This document shows positions 8,532 to 18,600 of a stretch of DNA of 64,000 nucleotides, piece after piece; position 1 is the stretch's first letter; the number at the start of each line of letters is the position of its first letter. The DNA is from Pseudomonadota bacterium (GTDB lineage: Bacteria > Pseudomonadota > Alphaproteobacteria > Rhodospirillales > Magnetospirillaceae): assembly GCA_021781575.1 (NCBI GenBank), contig JAJXWP010000001.1:175747-239746 (forward strand), in the 5' to 3' direction. The position numbers and the translations under genes were made by a program. Below the pieces are notes generated by a model. The model ran no database searches. It saw only the letters and a program-made list of their open reading frames with translations, and was not told the origin of the DNA.

Positions 8532-9077
8532 TCACACGGCCGGTGCGCCAAGCAGCGTCTTGAGCATGCGCTCGAAACGAACGCCGGCCAGGGAAACCTG
8601 ATCGACGATGCCGGGGTCGAGTTCATCCTCCATAATCTCGTCCCGTGCCAGCGAATTGGTATCGCCGGGTTTCAGACGGTCGACCGTTCCCCGCAACCGG
8701 TCGGCCAGGAATATGGCCAGGGCTTTGTAGAAGCGGCCCGCAAAACCAGGCTCCGCGCGCAGGCGCTGGGCGACGTCCCGCTTGTCCAGAGCGAGGACGG
8801 TGCCGCCGCCCACGGCGGTGACGGTGGCCGCGGCCGGGGCGCTATCGACGAAAGACATCTCGCCGATCACTTCGCCGCTGCCCAGTTCGGCGACCACGCC
8901 AAGTCCGCTCACCGCAACCGTCACCACGCCTTCGAGCATAATAAACAGGTGCGAGACTTGCTCTCCTTCCCGCAGCAGGACCTGACCGTCGAGCGTCCTC
9001 TGTCGGCGGCCCGCCCGCGACATCCATTCGATGTCCTCGTCACTGAGTTGGCCGAAAATGTAGAGAACCTTGCGCAT
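8532..9077 (-). CDS. Cyclic-nucleotide-binding-fold protein without HTH
   Basis: 181 residues with a single cNMP-binding (Crp-like) beta-roll at residues 15-115: DGQVLLREGEQVSHLFIMLE and GSGEVIGEMSFVDSAPAAAT. The phosphate-binding cassette normally has an Arg (P-R-x-A-T); here it reads SAPAAATV, so classical cAMP binding is unlikely. No DNA-binding domain follows, only a helical tail. Last gene of the operon HlyD - peptidase ABC - ABC - this gene, 12 bp after the ABC stop. Such proteins often accompany NHLM exporters; a regulatory or assembly role at the transporter is inferred. Confidence 0.75.
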   Translation of the reverse strand: MRKVLYIFGQLSDEDIEWMSRAGRRQRTLDGQVLLREGEQVSHLFIMLEGVVTVAVSGLGVVAELGSGEVIGEMSFVDSAPAAATVTAVGGGTVLALDKRDVAQRLRAEPGFAGRFYKALAIFLADRLRGTVDRLKPGDTNSLARDEIMEDELDPGIVDQVSLAGVRFERMLKTLLGAPAV

Positions 9078-9089
9078 GGCTTCGCCCTT

Positions 9090-12032
9090 TCAAAGAAGTT
9101 GGCGACGGGCAAGCGTGGCGAAGAGACCCGGCTGCTTCATCAGCTCATCGAAACTGCCCATCTCGGCCAGGCGGCCGCGGTCGATCACGAAAATGTTGTC
9201 GACTTGGCGAATGGTGCTGAGACGGTGGGCGATGACGATCCGGGTCACGCTCATCTTCGCCAAAGACTCCATGACGATGCTCTGCGTCCGGTTGTCGAGG
9301 GCACTGGTAGCTTCATCGAGCAGCAGGATTCGTGGCCGATGGACGATAGCGCGGGCGATCATCAGGCGTTGCCGCTGCCCCCCCGACAAGGTGCCGGCGC
9401 CGTCCATCAAAACCGTATGCATTCCCATCGGCATCTCTTCGATGTCTTCGGCCAGCCCAGCCATTCTGGCCGCCTGCCAGGCATCGTCAAGGCCGAGAGG
9501 CCACATTCCGACAATATTGCGGAAGATCGACCCGGCAGTCACCGAGCCGTTCTGCAGTACCACCCCGATCTGCCGTCGCACGGCTGTCATGTCGAGCCGT
9601 TGGGTGCCTTTGCCATCGAAGAAGATTTCGCCGGAGAGCGGCTTCTCGAATCCAAGCAGCAGGCGCATCAAGGTGGACTTGCCGCCGCCAGAGGGACCGA
9701 CCACGGCAACGAACTGGCCGGGCTCGATGGCCAGCGACAGGTCATTGAGCACGGGCGGCCCATCGCTGTCGTAGCGGAAGCTGACATGCTTCAATTCGAT
9801 CGCACCTGTCAGGCTGCCTGGCAAATCAACCCCATCGGTGATCTCCGGCGCGGCCTCCAGGATCGGACGGGCGCGGTTGAAAAAGGGCACCACGGCCAGC
9901 ACCTGGGTCAGGGCCGCGGCCATTCCCGTCAAGGCCGCCAGCAACTGGCCGAACGCCGCATTGAAGGCGAGGAAATCCCCGGTGGAAAGGATATCTGCAG
10001 GCGGGTCGCCTGGATCCGAAACCAGGGCCCGAAGAAGGTTTTGCTGCAGGTCGTGCTGCATCAGCAAGGACACCGCCAGAAAGACGGTGAGCGAGGCGAA
10101 AATGGGAAAGATCGACTGGAACACCGTCTGTCCGTTGGCGAACGCCTGGGCCTTGCGGAAGCGTCCTTTCTGCCGCGCGAAACGCATCGCCCACTGGGCC
10201 ATGGCCCTGGGTTCAGCCGCCGCCACGCGCAACTTGGCGATGCCCAGCACCATCTGCAGGGCGAAGCCGTCCAATTCGCCCTGCTGGCGCACCCGCTCCC
10301 TTTCGTGACGGAGCTGGCCATAGGACAGGCCCGCCGTAACCGCCGCCGAGAGCAAAACCAAGCCCATGGCGACAAGGGCCAGACGGGCGTCGTAGTAAAT
10401 CAGCATCGCCACGCTGACCAGCGAGAAGATCGCGCCCAACAAAGCGGTGATCGTCGTCCCGGCGACAATGTCACGAATTGCCTGCAATCCAAGTACGCGG
10501 TCGGTCAGATCCCCGGCGCTAAAGCTGCGGAAGAAGCCCACGGGCAGCGACAGCAACCGGACCATCAGCGCTGATTGCGCCGTCAAATCGGCCCGCCCCT
10601 CCAATCGCAGCACGGAAAGCTGCTTGACCAATTCGAACGACGCGCTGCCAAGGGCGACCGCCACCAGACCGGAGACAATGAAAGCAAGTTGCTCCCTCTC
10701 GGCATAGGGGATGACCAGGTCGAACAATAGGCCGGTCGCCAGTACCGAGAACAGCGCCAGGAGCGATGCGGCGAATCCGGTGGAAGCGATCCGCACAAGG
10801 TCCTTCTTCAAGCCGCCGAAGATCGCACCGAGCACGTCCATGCCAGACAGGGGGCGGCTGGGCAGGGGGAGATAGACCTGCACCGCCTGGGGCGCAATCC
10901 GGTGCCTTTCTTCCGGCGAGACAACGAATCCGCGGTCAACGCCGTGGGCCTGGTAACCGCCACCATCGGACGAGGGAAGCAGCGCCACCGCCGCTCCATC
11001 CTCGGAACGCCAGCCAACCAACGGAAAACTCTCGACCTGCCACCAGCCGTCACGCAGGATCACCGGGCGATTGCGAAGGCCGGCCGCAGCGAGGATCGCC
11101 TTCAGGCGGGACATTTCGTCGGCCGCCCCCTCCGCGCCGACGGCCTCGGGGCGCAGCGGCCGCAAGGCAACACCCAAAGCGTCGGCCACCTTGGCCACCG
11201 CCTCGATCAACGGGTCATCGGACGGCGGCCGGATCGCTCCGGCACCGTCTCGGATCAAGCGAGCCAGCCCGTCGATGGCGCCGTTGAGACGGTGGCGGGT
11301 CATCACGTCGGTACGCAAAATCTGGCCCGCCTCGTCCTCGCGCCGGCGATCAACCCTTGCCGCGATGCGTGCGACGATCAACCGGTGGAACAGGTCGAGT
11401 GACGGCCACAGGTCATCGCCGACGGGGGGAATGCCGGCGACATCCAACCGGCATTCTCCCTCGGCCTTCACCCAGGCATGGCCGAGGAGGGGCAAGGGTA
11501 CCGTCCCGGAAACAATGGATTGGCCGTCCAGAAAAGTGACCGCGCCTTCCCTTACGGTGACCCACAACAGGCGCCGAGGGTCGGCATGCAGGCGGCCTTC
11601 ACCCGCCAGAGCAATCGCACCGATTTCCGCCACCTGGTCGGGCCATGCCGTCTGGTTGCCGGTCGCTGCGTCCGTAAGCCGCAGCAGCCATTTGCCGATG
11701 CCGAACGGCAGACCAGATTCGTCGTCTGTGGCAGGGGAGCACTTCTCGCGCCTCCGGGCGGCGGTGAGCCGGCCGGACAGCGAAGGCACGGCCAGCAAGC
11801 CCAGGCAATCGGCGCCTGCCGATCGAGCAATCACCGGGACTCCGCAGAGGACCGCGCCGACCTCCGCTCGCAAAAGATGGTGACGCCGTCCAGAGGGCTG
11901 ACCAGCGCCCAGTCGGACGAGGAAAATGTCGGCGTATCCAGCCTCTACCTGCCAAATCGTTTCGGGCTCATCGAGGATCGCCGGTTCCCTGCTGCCGGAG
12001 CTCTTCGGAAGTATGGCCGGGGCGAGTTCCAT
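9090..12032 (-). CDS. NHLM/NHLP-type bacteriocin ABC transporter, second (non-peptidase) subunit
   Basis: 980 residues. An N-terminal region of about 360 residues includes a cNMP-like/cupin-like domain (QVEAGYADIFLVRL, SGRRHHLLRAEVG) and a degenerate C39-like domain without catalytic Cys, as is usual for the second NHLM ABC subunit. A six-helix ABC exporter domain follows (about 400-700). The ATPase is at about 740-975, with Walker A GPSGGGKST, Q-loop LQNGS, signature LSGGQRQR, Walker B ILLLDEATSALD and H-loop IAHRLS, all canonical. It would pair with the peptidase ABC (stop at 12040, 7 bp upstream) to pump a processed peptide across the inner membrane. Confidence 0.9.
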   Translation of the reverse strand: MELAPAILPKSSGSREPAILDEPETIWQVEAGYADIFLVRLGAGQPSGRRHHLLRAEVGAVLCGVPVIARSAGADCLGLLAVPSLSGRLTAARRREKCSPATDDESGLPFGIGKWLLRLTDAATGNQTAWPDQVAEIGAIALAGEGRLHADPRRLLWVTVREGAVTFLDGQSIVSGTVPLPLLGHAWVKAEGECRLDVAGIPPVGDDLWPSLDLFHRLIVARIAARVDRRREDEAGQILRTDVMTRHRLNGAIDGLARLIRDGAGAIRPPSDDPLIEAVAKVADALGVALRPLRPEAVGAEGAADEMSRLKAILAAAGLRNRPVILRDGWWQVESFPLVGWRSEDGAAVALLPSSDGGGYQAHGVDRGFVVSPEERHRIAPQAVQVYLPLPSRPLSGMDVLGAIFGGLKKDLVRIASTGFAASLLALFSVLATGLLFDLVIPYAEREQLAFIVSGLVAVALGSASFELVKQLSVLRLEGRADLTAQSALMVRLLSLPVGFFRSFSAGDLTDRVLGLQAIRDIVAGTTITALLGAIFSLVSVAMLIYYDARLALVAMGLVLLSAAVTAGLSYGQLRHERERVRQQGELDGFALQMVLGIAKLRVAAAEPRAMAQWAMRFARQKGRFRKAQAFANGQTVFQSIFPIFASLTVFLAVSLLMQHDLQQNLLRALVSDPGDPPADILSTGDFLAFNAAFGQLLAALTGMAAALTQVLAVVPFFNRARPILEAAPEITDGVDLPGSLTGAIELKHVSFRYDSDGPPVLNDLSLAIEPGQFVAVVGPSGGGKSTLMRLLLGFEKPLSGEIFFDGKGTQRLDMTAVRRQIGVVLQNGSVTAGSIFRNIVGMWPLGLDDAWQAARMAGLAEDIEEMPMGMHTVLMDGAGTLSGGQRQRLMIARAIVHRPRILLLDEATSALDNRTQSIVMESLAKMSVTRIVIAHRLSTIRQVDNIFVIDRGRLAEMGSFDELMKQPGLFATLARRQLL

Positions 12033-12039
12033 GACCGCG

Positions 12040-14241
12040 TCACTCCGTCATGATCAGTGAGGCGTATTCGCCGTCCCGCGCAATTAGTTGATCATGCGTG
12101 CCGCGTTCGATCACCCGGCCTCGGTGCAACACCACGATCTCGTCGCAATCGCGGATGGTACTTAGCCGGTGGGCGATGATGACACAGGTGCAACCAAGAC
12201 GCCGGATATTGTCGTCGATCAGCTTTTCGGTTGCCGGGTCGAGCGCCGCCGTTGCCTCGTCGAGCACCAGGATCGACGGATTGACAGCCAGGGCACGGGC
12301 AATTTCCAGGCGCTGGCGCTGGCCACCGCTGAAGTTGATGCCGCCCTCTTCGACCCGCGCGTCCAGTTGCCCGGGGCGCAGCGCCACGTCGTCGAAAACG
12401 GCGGCATCGGCCAATGCACGGTTCAGGACAGCTTCCGGCACGGTGTCGTCCCAGAGCGTCAAGTTCTCTCGGACCGTGCCGGCGAACAGGAAAATGTCCT
12501 GATCCACATAGGTGATGGCCGCGGCGCGGGCAGCCGGATGAATGGATTCGGCCGAGCGGCCGTCGAACAGGATCTGACCCGACCACGGCCTCTGCAGACC
12601 GCAGATGAGGCGCCCCACGGTAGACTTGCCGCTTCCTGAGCCGCCGACCAGCGCCACCCGCTTGCCGGGGGTCAAGCGCAGCGACAATTTATCGATCAAT
12701 GGCGGATCCAGCGGACTATAGCCGAACGATACCTCGACCAGTTCAACCTCGCCCTGCAGTTGCTCGACGCCCTCCACGATGGCGGGGCCGGTCAGCGCGG
12801 TCAGCGGTTCCGTTGCGTATTTTCGGGCGTCGTCCAGACGCAACAGGTCGGCCTTGACTTGCTTCCATGTGCCATCAAGCGCCACCAGTTTGGCGATGGG
12901 TTGGGTGAAGCTCGCCGCCAGGCTTTGGAAGGCAACCAGTGTGCCGATGCTGAGGTCACCCTCCATAACCCGCCAAGCCCCGATCCCCAGAATGGCCGCC
13001 GTGGTCAAACTTTCCAGAAGCACCGGCGACGCCCCCAGCACCGCCGCACTCCCGCCGAATCCCTGGCGAATGCTTAGCAGACGAGCCTGGACGCCGGCCC
13101 ATCGCTCGAAACTGCTTGCTTCCAGTCCAGCCGCCTTAATGGTTTCGACATTACGGATCGCGCCGACGGTGACCCCGGCGAAATTGCCCGCTTCCACGGC
13201 GATGCGCCGACTGGCCAATTGGCGCTTCTCGGCCAGCAGGCCGACCACGATGAAGTTGCACAGGGCGATAAGGATGGCGGCCCCCCCCAGCCACCGGTCG
13301 TAGGCGCACATCACCAGTCCAAAGAAGCCTATCGTCGTGAGGTTCATGACGGTCGTCGCCAGGTCGCCCGACAGCATCCGCGCCACCCGGTCGTTGGCGG
13401 CAATACGATTGGCGATCTCACCCGGCTGGCGTTGTCCGAAGAAGGTCATCGGCAACTGCAGGATGTGCCACATGAACCCCCCGGCCATGGTCACCGCCAG
13501 CTTGACCTCGAGACGCAGCAGGATCGCCTGCTGCAGCCAATTCAACCCTCCGCGCAGCAATGCCGTCGCACCCATCCCCAGGAGCAACGGAATCAGCCAG
13601 TCATCCCCCAGCTTGTCGACCAAGACGTCGTCGACGAAGGAACGGCTGAACGCCGGTATGGCGATGCCGGGGAGCACCAGGGCGAGACTGACGATCATGG
13701 CGAAGGCAACGGCATCGCGGGAACCGGCCAGCCGCCGCGCCAGCAGATCGCGAATATTTTGAGGTTTGCCACCCTTTTCAAAGGCCTCGGTCGGCTCGAA
13801 CGCCATCGCCACCCCGGTAAAGGCAGCCGACAGCTCGTCAAGGCTGACGGCGCGCGGCCCGTTGGCGGGGTCGTTGAGATAGACCTTGTCCCCTTCGATT
13901 CCTTCCAGAACCAGAAAATGGTTGAAGTTCCAGTGGATGATCAGTGGCCAACGCAGGGCCAGCAGCCCTTTCGGCTCCTTCTTGAAGCACTTCGCTGCCA
14001 AACCGAAACTGCGGGCGGCCTTAACGAGATTGCTGGCTTTGGTGCCATCCCGCGACACGCCGCAGGCCACACGCATTTCTTCGAGCGGCACCCATCGCCC
14101 GTAAAAGGCAAGGATCATCGCCAAGGAAGCGGCTCCGCACTCCACTGCTTCCATCTGCAGGACCGACGGAGTCTTCGCCCGGCGCTTGATTGGGCACTTA
14201 TCCCGTTGCGGGACAGCCGCCTGCGACGCCGGTCCGCTCAT
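12040..14241 (-). CDS. NHLM/NHLP-type ABC transporter with C39 leader peptidase
   Basis: 733 residues. The C39 peptidase (residues 25-155) has catalytic Cys in MEAVECGAASLAMIL, His in HFLVLEG and Asp in LNDPANG, all present. A six-helix transmembrane domain spans about 170-460. The ATPase (about 500-725) has Walker A GGSGSGKST, Q-loop VDQDIFLFAGT, signature FSGGQRQR, Walker B ILVLDEATAALD and an IAHRLST H-loop. C39 domains cut leaders after Gly-Gly, Gly-Ala or Ala-Gly type sites and couple this to export; the Nif11-like peptide at 20178 is the obvious candidate. Its start overlaps the HlyD stop by 4 bp. Confidence 0.93.
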   Translation of the reverse strand: MSGPASQAAVPQRDKCPIKRRAKTPSVLQMEAVECGAASLAMILAFYGRWVPLEEMRVACGVSRDGTKASNLVKAARSFGLAAKCFKKEPKGLLALRWPLIIHWNFNHFLVLEGIEGDKVYLNDPANGPRAVSLDELSAAFTGVAMAFEPTEAFEKGGKPQNIRDLLARRLAGSRDAVAFAMIVSLALVLPGIAIPAFSRSFVDDVLVDKLGDDWLIPLLLGMGATALLRGGLNWLQQAILLRLEVKLAVTMAGGFMWHILQLPMTFFGQRQPGEIANRIAANDRVARMLSGDLATTVMNLTTIGFFGLVMCAYDRWLGGAAILIALCNFIVVGLLAEKRQLASRRIAVEAGNFAGVTVGAIRNVETIKAAGLEASSFERWAGVQARLLSIRQGFGGSAAVLGASPVLLESLTTAAILGIGAWRVMEGDLSIGTLVAFQSLAASFTQPIAKLVALDGTWKQVKADLLRLDDARKYATEPLTALTGPAIVEGVEQLQGEVELVEVSFGYSPLDPPLIDKLSLRLTPGKRVALVGGSGSGKSTVGRLICGLQRPWSGQILFDGRSAESIHPAARAAAITYVDQDIFLFAGTVRENLTLWDDTVPEAVLNRALADAAVFDDVALRPGQLDARVEEGGINFSGGQRQRLEIARALAVNPSILVLDEATAALDPATEKLIDDNIRRLGCTCVIIAHRLSTIRDCDEIVVLHRGRVIERGTHDQLIARDGEYASLIMTE

Positions 14242-15503
14242 AGATGGGTGGCCTTGCGCAATGCCGGGATCACCAGTTCTATTGGTCTCCTTTCCCGGGT
14301 TGTGACCTCGGCCTGCACGGGCGTGCCGCTGCTGAGGGTCACCGGCGGCCCTTCTCCCGACGACCAGCGATAGCCGCTCGGTGTTCCCGGCTGGGAGACC
14401 AGGTCGATGCGCACCGCGAAGGGCGGACCCTGCGACGAATACTGTTGCACCAACTTTTCGTTCTGCAATACGGCAAGCATAGCCTGATGCGTCGAGGGAA
14501 AGTCAGAGACCACGGCGACGCGCCCCACCAGTGTCCCGTATTCTTCCTTTTTGACCGTGGAGGGTTCGACCCGCACCTCCATCCCCGGCTTGACCTGCTT
14601 GCCGTCCTGCGGCGGAACGTACAACAGCACCTGCAAGCTGCCGCCGCCGCTTTGGATGCTGAGAATCGGCGTGCCGACGGTGACCCGAGCCCCGTCGGCC
14701 GCCTCCCACTCGATGACCCGTCCATCGCCCGGGGCGATGACGCGCGTATCTTCTCTCAATTGCAGGCGCAGCTCGGCGACCTTGCGTTCGGCCTCGGCGA
14801 GACGGTCCCGGAACGGCCCCAGTTGCCGCTCGATCGCGGTCCGCCATGACAGTTGGTCGCTCCGCACCCGCACCAGCGCGCTGTCCTGATCGGCGATCTC
14901 CTGGCGAGCCTTTGCCAATTCCTGCCGGATGTCGGCCACCTTCTGCCGGCTTATGTAGCCTTTGAGGGCAAGTTCCTCCTCCCCTTTGAGCATGTCTTCG
15001 AGATAGCGCACACGCGATCGGGCCGCCCCAAGGGACTGCCTGATGGCATCACGGCGGCTTTGGAAGTTGGCCTCCCTGGCCGTTGTTTCGCCCGCCAGGA
15101 GTTTCGTTTGTTCGGCCAAATCGGCCTGGCGTTCGCGGGTGACCGCACCCGCTTGCTCCAGCTGTTGTCGAAGGCTGACCTGAATGATCCTCGCCACCTC
15201 CTGTCCGGCCTTCACTTTGCTGTTGGGAGCGATATCGGAAATCAGAAGCTGGCCGCTGGCCGGTGCTACCGCATCGAGAACACGGCCACCTTGATGAATG
15301 AGGATGCCCGATCCGGAGACGCGTGTCGGCACCGATCCGAAGAGCCCCCAGGCCAGCGCAACAGTAAGCAGCAGACAAACCGCTGCCAGCGCAGCCCAAC
15401 TGCGCGGCCCGGTAATAATTACCAGGCGATCCAGTTCCTCCGGCGAGGAAAGGCGATCCACCGCCTCTTCACGGAACACACGGATAAGTTGCTGATCCGC
15501 CAC
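14238..15503 (-). CDS. NHLM-type HlyD membrane fusion protein
   Basis: About 421 residues from a GTG at 15503, which places the family-typical start (FREEAVDRLSSPEELDRL) near the N-terminus. The frame is open to 15605, but that extension lacks family resemblance. One transmembrane helix at about 38-58, a long coiled coil (about 120-250, rich in E/R/Q), a biotinyl-lipoyl-like half on each side, and the C-terminal beta-barrel (VLLYVPPQDGKQVKPGMEV). It bridges the inner-membrane ABC exporter to the periplasm. First gene of the leftward export operon, 121 bp from the divergent fused exporter, so both probably share a regulatory region. Confidence 0.9.
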   Translation of the reverse strand: MADQQLIRVFREEAVDRLSSPEELDRLVIITGPRSWAALAAVCLLLTVALAWGLFGSVPTRVSGSGILIHQGGRVLDAVAPASGQLLISDIAPNSKVKAGQEVARIIQVSLRQQLEQAGAVTRERQADLAEQTKLLAGETTAREANFQSRRDAIRQSLGAARSRVRYLEDMLKGEEELALKGYISRQKVADIRQELAKARQEIADQDSALVRVRSDQLSWRTAIERQLGPFRDRLAEAERKVAELRLQLREDTRVIAPGDGRVIEWEAADGARVTVGTPILSIQSGGGSLQVLLYVPPQDGKQVKPGMEVRVEPSTVKKEEYGTLVGRVAVVSDFPSTHQAMLAVLQNEKLVQQYSSQGPPFAVRIDLVSQPGTPSGYRWSSGEGPPVTLSSGTPVQAEVTTRERRPIELVIPALRKATHL

Positions 15504-15624
15504 TCGCCTAAGCCCCCCGACGCCCCATGGAAGGATTGCGGCAGTTTTGCCTTGAAGGACAGACTGGTATCCTGGTGTCTCACATGGCGTTTCTTTCCGC
15601 TGCATTCAAGGATGCAAGACTTCC
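15504..15624. promoter_or_regulatory. Divergent control region of the two export transcription units
   Basis: 121 bp between the HlyD gene and the fused exporter, which point away from each other. Any promoters for both must overlap here. I could not assign -35/-10 boxes with confidence. A weak AAGGATG-like ribosome site lies before the ATG at 15625. Confidence 0.35.
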
Positions 15625-18600
15625 ATGCGCATCAGTGGCCGCACGCCTACGCGACTTCAATTCCAGACCACTGAATGCGGGGTGGCGGCCTTGGCCATGA
15701 TTCTTGCGCATTTCGGCTGTGACCTTCCTTTGGAGGAGGTCCGCCGCGCCACCGGCGTTTCGCGCGACAGCCTCAACGCCGCGGACATCGCCCGCGGCGC
15801 GCGCACCCTTGGCCTCACCTGCAAGGTGCTGCGCCGCGAACCGAAGGATCTGCCGGCCCTGGGCTTTCCCCTGATCGCCCATCTGGATTTCATCCACTTT
15901 GTGGTGATCGAAGGCATGACGGCCAGCCATGTCCGCCTCAACGATCCGGCCTGCGGGCGCTTTGACGTGCCAATCGAGAAATTTCACGAGGGCTTTACCG
16001 GCGTGGTCCTGAAATTGGCGCCTGGCGATGCCTTCCCGACATCGGCGGGGCAGGGTCCCGGCGCCTGGCGGCGGGTGCTCCCCCACCTGGCTTTGCCGCT
16101 GGCGGGGGCGGCGGTATGCGCCGGCCTCGGCGCGTTCGCCCTGGTCGCGATTTGCCTTAGCCTGGCGCGCCTGGCGACGGCGGACCCGGGCGACACGCTG
16201 CCCTGGCTGGCCACCGCGGTAATCTTGCGCGTCGCCGCTGCCGCCATTCAGCGGAGCCTGTGGTCAGCGGCGCAACAGCAACTGAGCCTCGGAAAGGCCG
16301 ACGCCCTGACCCGCCACCTTCTCGGCTTGCCGCAGGCGTTCTTCGCTTATCGCATCCCCGACGCGCTGCATAAGACCGTCTACGCCGGCGACAAGGTGGC
16401 GGAATTGCTCTGCGCCGACCTTCTGCCGGCGCTGACCGGCCTGGCGGCGCTTCCCGTTCTTTTGGCCGCCGCATGGTGGTGGGACCGAGCGACGGCGATG
16501 GCCTTGGGTACAGTGACCGCCCTCTACGGCGCGCTCCTGCTCGGGCTGTTCACTTGGCGTCTGGGATGGCTGCACCGGTACCGGTTGGGCGCGGATAGCG
16601 AAATGTCGGGCCTCGCCGCCGATCTGGAGGCCATCGAATCGACCAAGATAGGGCTGCGCAGCGACGGTTTTGTCGTCCGCCATGTCGGCACCGACGCCAC
16701 CGTTCGGTTCTTTCGCCAGGCCTATGGACTGGCCGAGGGGCTGGCCGCTATCGTACCCCGCCTGCTGGAGCTGACACTCATCGCGATCATCGTTGTCCGG
16801 GGCGGTGAACCTCCTTTCCTGCTGGGTCGGCTGGTGCTGGCCCTTGGGCTATGCCTGCCGTTGCGGGGCCTTCTCGCCGCCCAGGGCAAGCTCGACGAGT
16901 TGCGCCACACGCTGCCCCATATCGACGACGTGTTGCGCTGCGACGAGCCCCCCCTGGACGCTGCCGGCGCGCCGTCGACACCGCTTGCCCCCTTGGCCTT
17001 GCGTGCCGACAACCTCCGCTTCGGCTACCGGCCGCACAAGCCGCCGTTGATCGACGGCGTCGGTCTGGCCGTCGAGCGCGGTGAACAGCTGGGTTTGAGC
17101 GGGCCCTCGGGGGGCGGCAAATCGACATTGGCCGGCCTTCTGGCAGGGCTTCACCGGCCATGGTCGGGCAGTGTGGACGGCTTCGGCCGGATCATCCTGG
17201 TGGACAAGCGGCCGTTCGTCTTCGAAGGCACGCTGCGCGATAATCTGTGCCTGGGCGAGGCCTATGGCGAGGACGAATTGGCCGAGGTCATCCGGCAGTC
17301 CTGCCTGGATGACGTGGTTGCCGACCGGGATGGCGGCCTCGGCGCCCGCATGGAGCCGCGCGGGCGAAATTTCAGCGGCGGTCAATTGCAGCGGCTGGAA
17401 ATCGCCCGTGCGCTGTTGCGCCAGCCGGATATCCTGATCCTCGACGAGGCCACCGACGCCCTGGACCCGGCCCTGGAACGGCGCCTTCGCGCCAATTTGC
17501 GCCAGCGCGGCTGCACCCTGATCATCGTCAGCCACCGCACCTCGACCCTGGCCGCCTGTGACCGGGTGGTGCGCATCGTCGATGGTCGTCTCGCCACCGA
17601 CGATACCCCGCCGGCGTCGGTGCCGTCGCCGGCCGCGACCGTGTTCGCCGCGCCCATTCCTGACGAAGGCCCGGAGTGCGACGAATTGGACGACCGACTG
17701 ACCCCGGCCCTGATCGAGGCCTTCCAGACTTTGGCCCGCCATCTTGGCGTGACCGCGGTGGCCTCGCCGGCCGACCTGTCCGGCGGGTTGCAGGCCTTGG
17801 CCCGCTGCAACGGGATCGTCCTCAGGACCGTGCGTCTTGTCGTTCCCGCCTGGTGGCGGCTCGATCCCGGCCCGCTACTGGCCTTCACCCGGGATGGCCG
17901 GCGGCCGGTGGCCATCCTTCCCGACGGCGGCGGCAGGTATAGGCTGATCGATCCAGGCGCCGGCAGCCGCAGCGTGCCGTTGACCGATGCGGCCATCGCC
18001 GGCTTGCGGGCGGAAGCCGTCAGTCTTATCCCGCCGGCCGATCGCCGTGCGACCTCCACCTGGGGTTTGCTGCGGTCGGGATTGGCGCGTTGCCGTCGCG
18101 ACGCCGCGCGACTGGGCGGGACCAGCCTGGTGCTGGCGGGATTGGCAATGCTCCTGCCGATTGCCGCCTGGCAGCGCCCCGGCTTGGCCGCCGAGGATGT
18201 GTGGCGGCTGGCGGCAAGCCTGGCGCTGGCGGTGGCGGCCATCGGCCTCTTGGAGGCTGCTCGGGCGATCGCCGCCCTGCGCCTCGAGGGAGGATTGGAG
18301 GCCGCCTTTGTCGCCGGGCTGATCCAGAAGATGGCACGGGTCGACGTCGCGGCGCTCCGGCGGTTGACCCCCGAAGACATCGCCCGCGGCGTGGTCGGCG
18401 TGCCACGCCTGTTCCGCCGTCTCCGCGGGGCGCCACTTCGACAGGCGCTGAACGGCGCCACCGTCCTGGCCGGGATCGGCTTTCTCAGCGTCATCGACCC
18501 CGGCCACTGTGCGCTAGTGCTGGCTCTGACTTTGGTTGCCGTCGCAGTGCCGGCGCTGGCGGCGGGCGTTTCGCTCGACGCGGAACGCCGCTATTTCCGC

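Noticed and set aside
15504..15605. Extended N-terminus for the HlyD protein
   Set aside because: The extra 34 residues have no family resemblance and would place the start only 19 bp from the divergent exporter ATG.
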